A DNA stretch of 33,956 nt from Deltaproteobacteria bacterium (GTDB lineage: Bacteria; Myxococcota_A; Polyangia; Polyangiales; JAFGIB01): contig JAFGIB010000395.1 of NCBI GenBank assembly GCA_016929805.1, positions 1 through 33,956 on the forward strand, in the 5' to 3' direction. Of the stretch, positions 33,806 to 33,956 are shown piece by piece (position 1 is the stretch's first letter; the number at the start of each line of letters is the position of its first letter). A program made the position numbers and the translations under genes. The notes under the pieces are model-generated. The model saw only the letters and a list, made by a program, of their open reading frames with translations. It was not told where the DNA came from and made no database searches.

Positions 33806-33956
33806 GTAACCGTTCAGGGGGGTACTGCTGTTTGACTACGACGGCGGCCAATTCATCCCGTAAAACCGACTTGCGTCCTCGGGCCGGCTCGTCAGGTACA
33901 GCAAGTACCATCCTCGCCGGCCCTGCGGGCGCGCTCGGTTTTACAGGCGAATTGGC
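33806..33956 (+). mobile_element. Repeat family B, copy B3 (cut by window end)
   Basis: It begins GTAACCGTTCAGGGGGG and continues collinear with the reverse of B2 through the central hairpin into the second half, running off the window after 151 of about 181 bp. The 8 bp before it are TTCTTAAA (33798-33805), so the same 8 bp should follow its far end outside the window. Confidence 0.75.

Overview
The window (about 34 kb, moderate GC) looks like a chromosomal piece of a Myxococcota (deltaproteobacterial) genome. The evidence is family-level: many lipoproteins with Gly/Ser/Asp-rich linkers, a myxococcal-type Cys-rich CGNG...CDG repeat, two Hanks-type Ser/Thr kinases (one fused to an AAA ATPase and helical repeats), a PEGA-domain membrane protein and a short secreted protein ending in a PELD-type C-terminal sorting signal. 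No rRNA, tRNA, CRISPR array, prophage or full-length transposase was seen.

Layout. 1-484: non-coding, with a half copy of a GTAA-ended repeat inside a hairpin. 485-3595: a large beta-propeller lipoprotein. 3754-6426 (minus): a GT-C-like membrane protein followed by an SDR oxidoreductase, probably one operon. 6965-17355: a run rich in secreted enzymes, namely a pectin acetylesterase/Notum-type lipoprotein, a PldB-like serine hydrolase lipoprotein, a truncated sodium:solute symporter, two overlapping minus-strand envelope genes, a GH30 glycosidase with a carbohydrate-binding domain, and a PL1 pectate lyase. 18052-22488: a 1478-residue kinase-ATPase signalling protein. 22622-23875 (minus): a cutinase/PETase-like lipoprotein with a good promoter. 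24344-27499: a metallophosphoesterase with a small overlapping gene, a 4'-phosphopantetheinyl transferase, MTA phosphorylase and a small membrane protein. 27553-29898 (minus): the PEGA protein and hisB. 30290-32367: the PELD-CTERM protein and a membrane-anchored kinase. 32524-33570 (minus): a secreted protein of unknown function.

How they fit together. Five separately transcribed, mostly surface-tethered hydrolases could act on pectin, xylan-like polymers and ester-containing polymers outside the cell; this is inferred from their families. The housekeeping genes (hisB, MTAP, PPTase) are unrelated to that theme.

The most unusual content is two families of short repeats. Family B (three copies) has GTAA ends, long imperfect terminal inverted repeats and, in its one complete copy, a perfect 8-bp target duplication, which points to an IS66-type transposase acting in trans. 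Family A (five copies, full length 189 bp) has CCTTAACGTTGCAAAAA ends and sits within about 10 bp of a stop codon in four of five cases.
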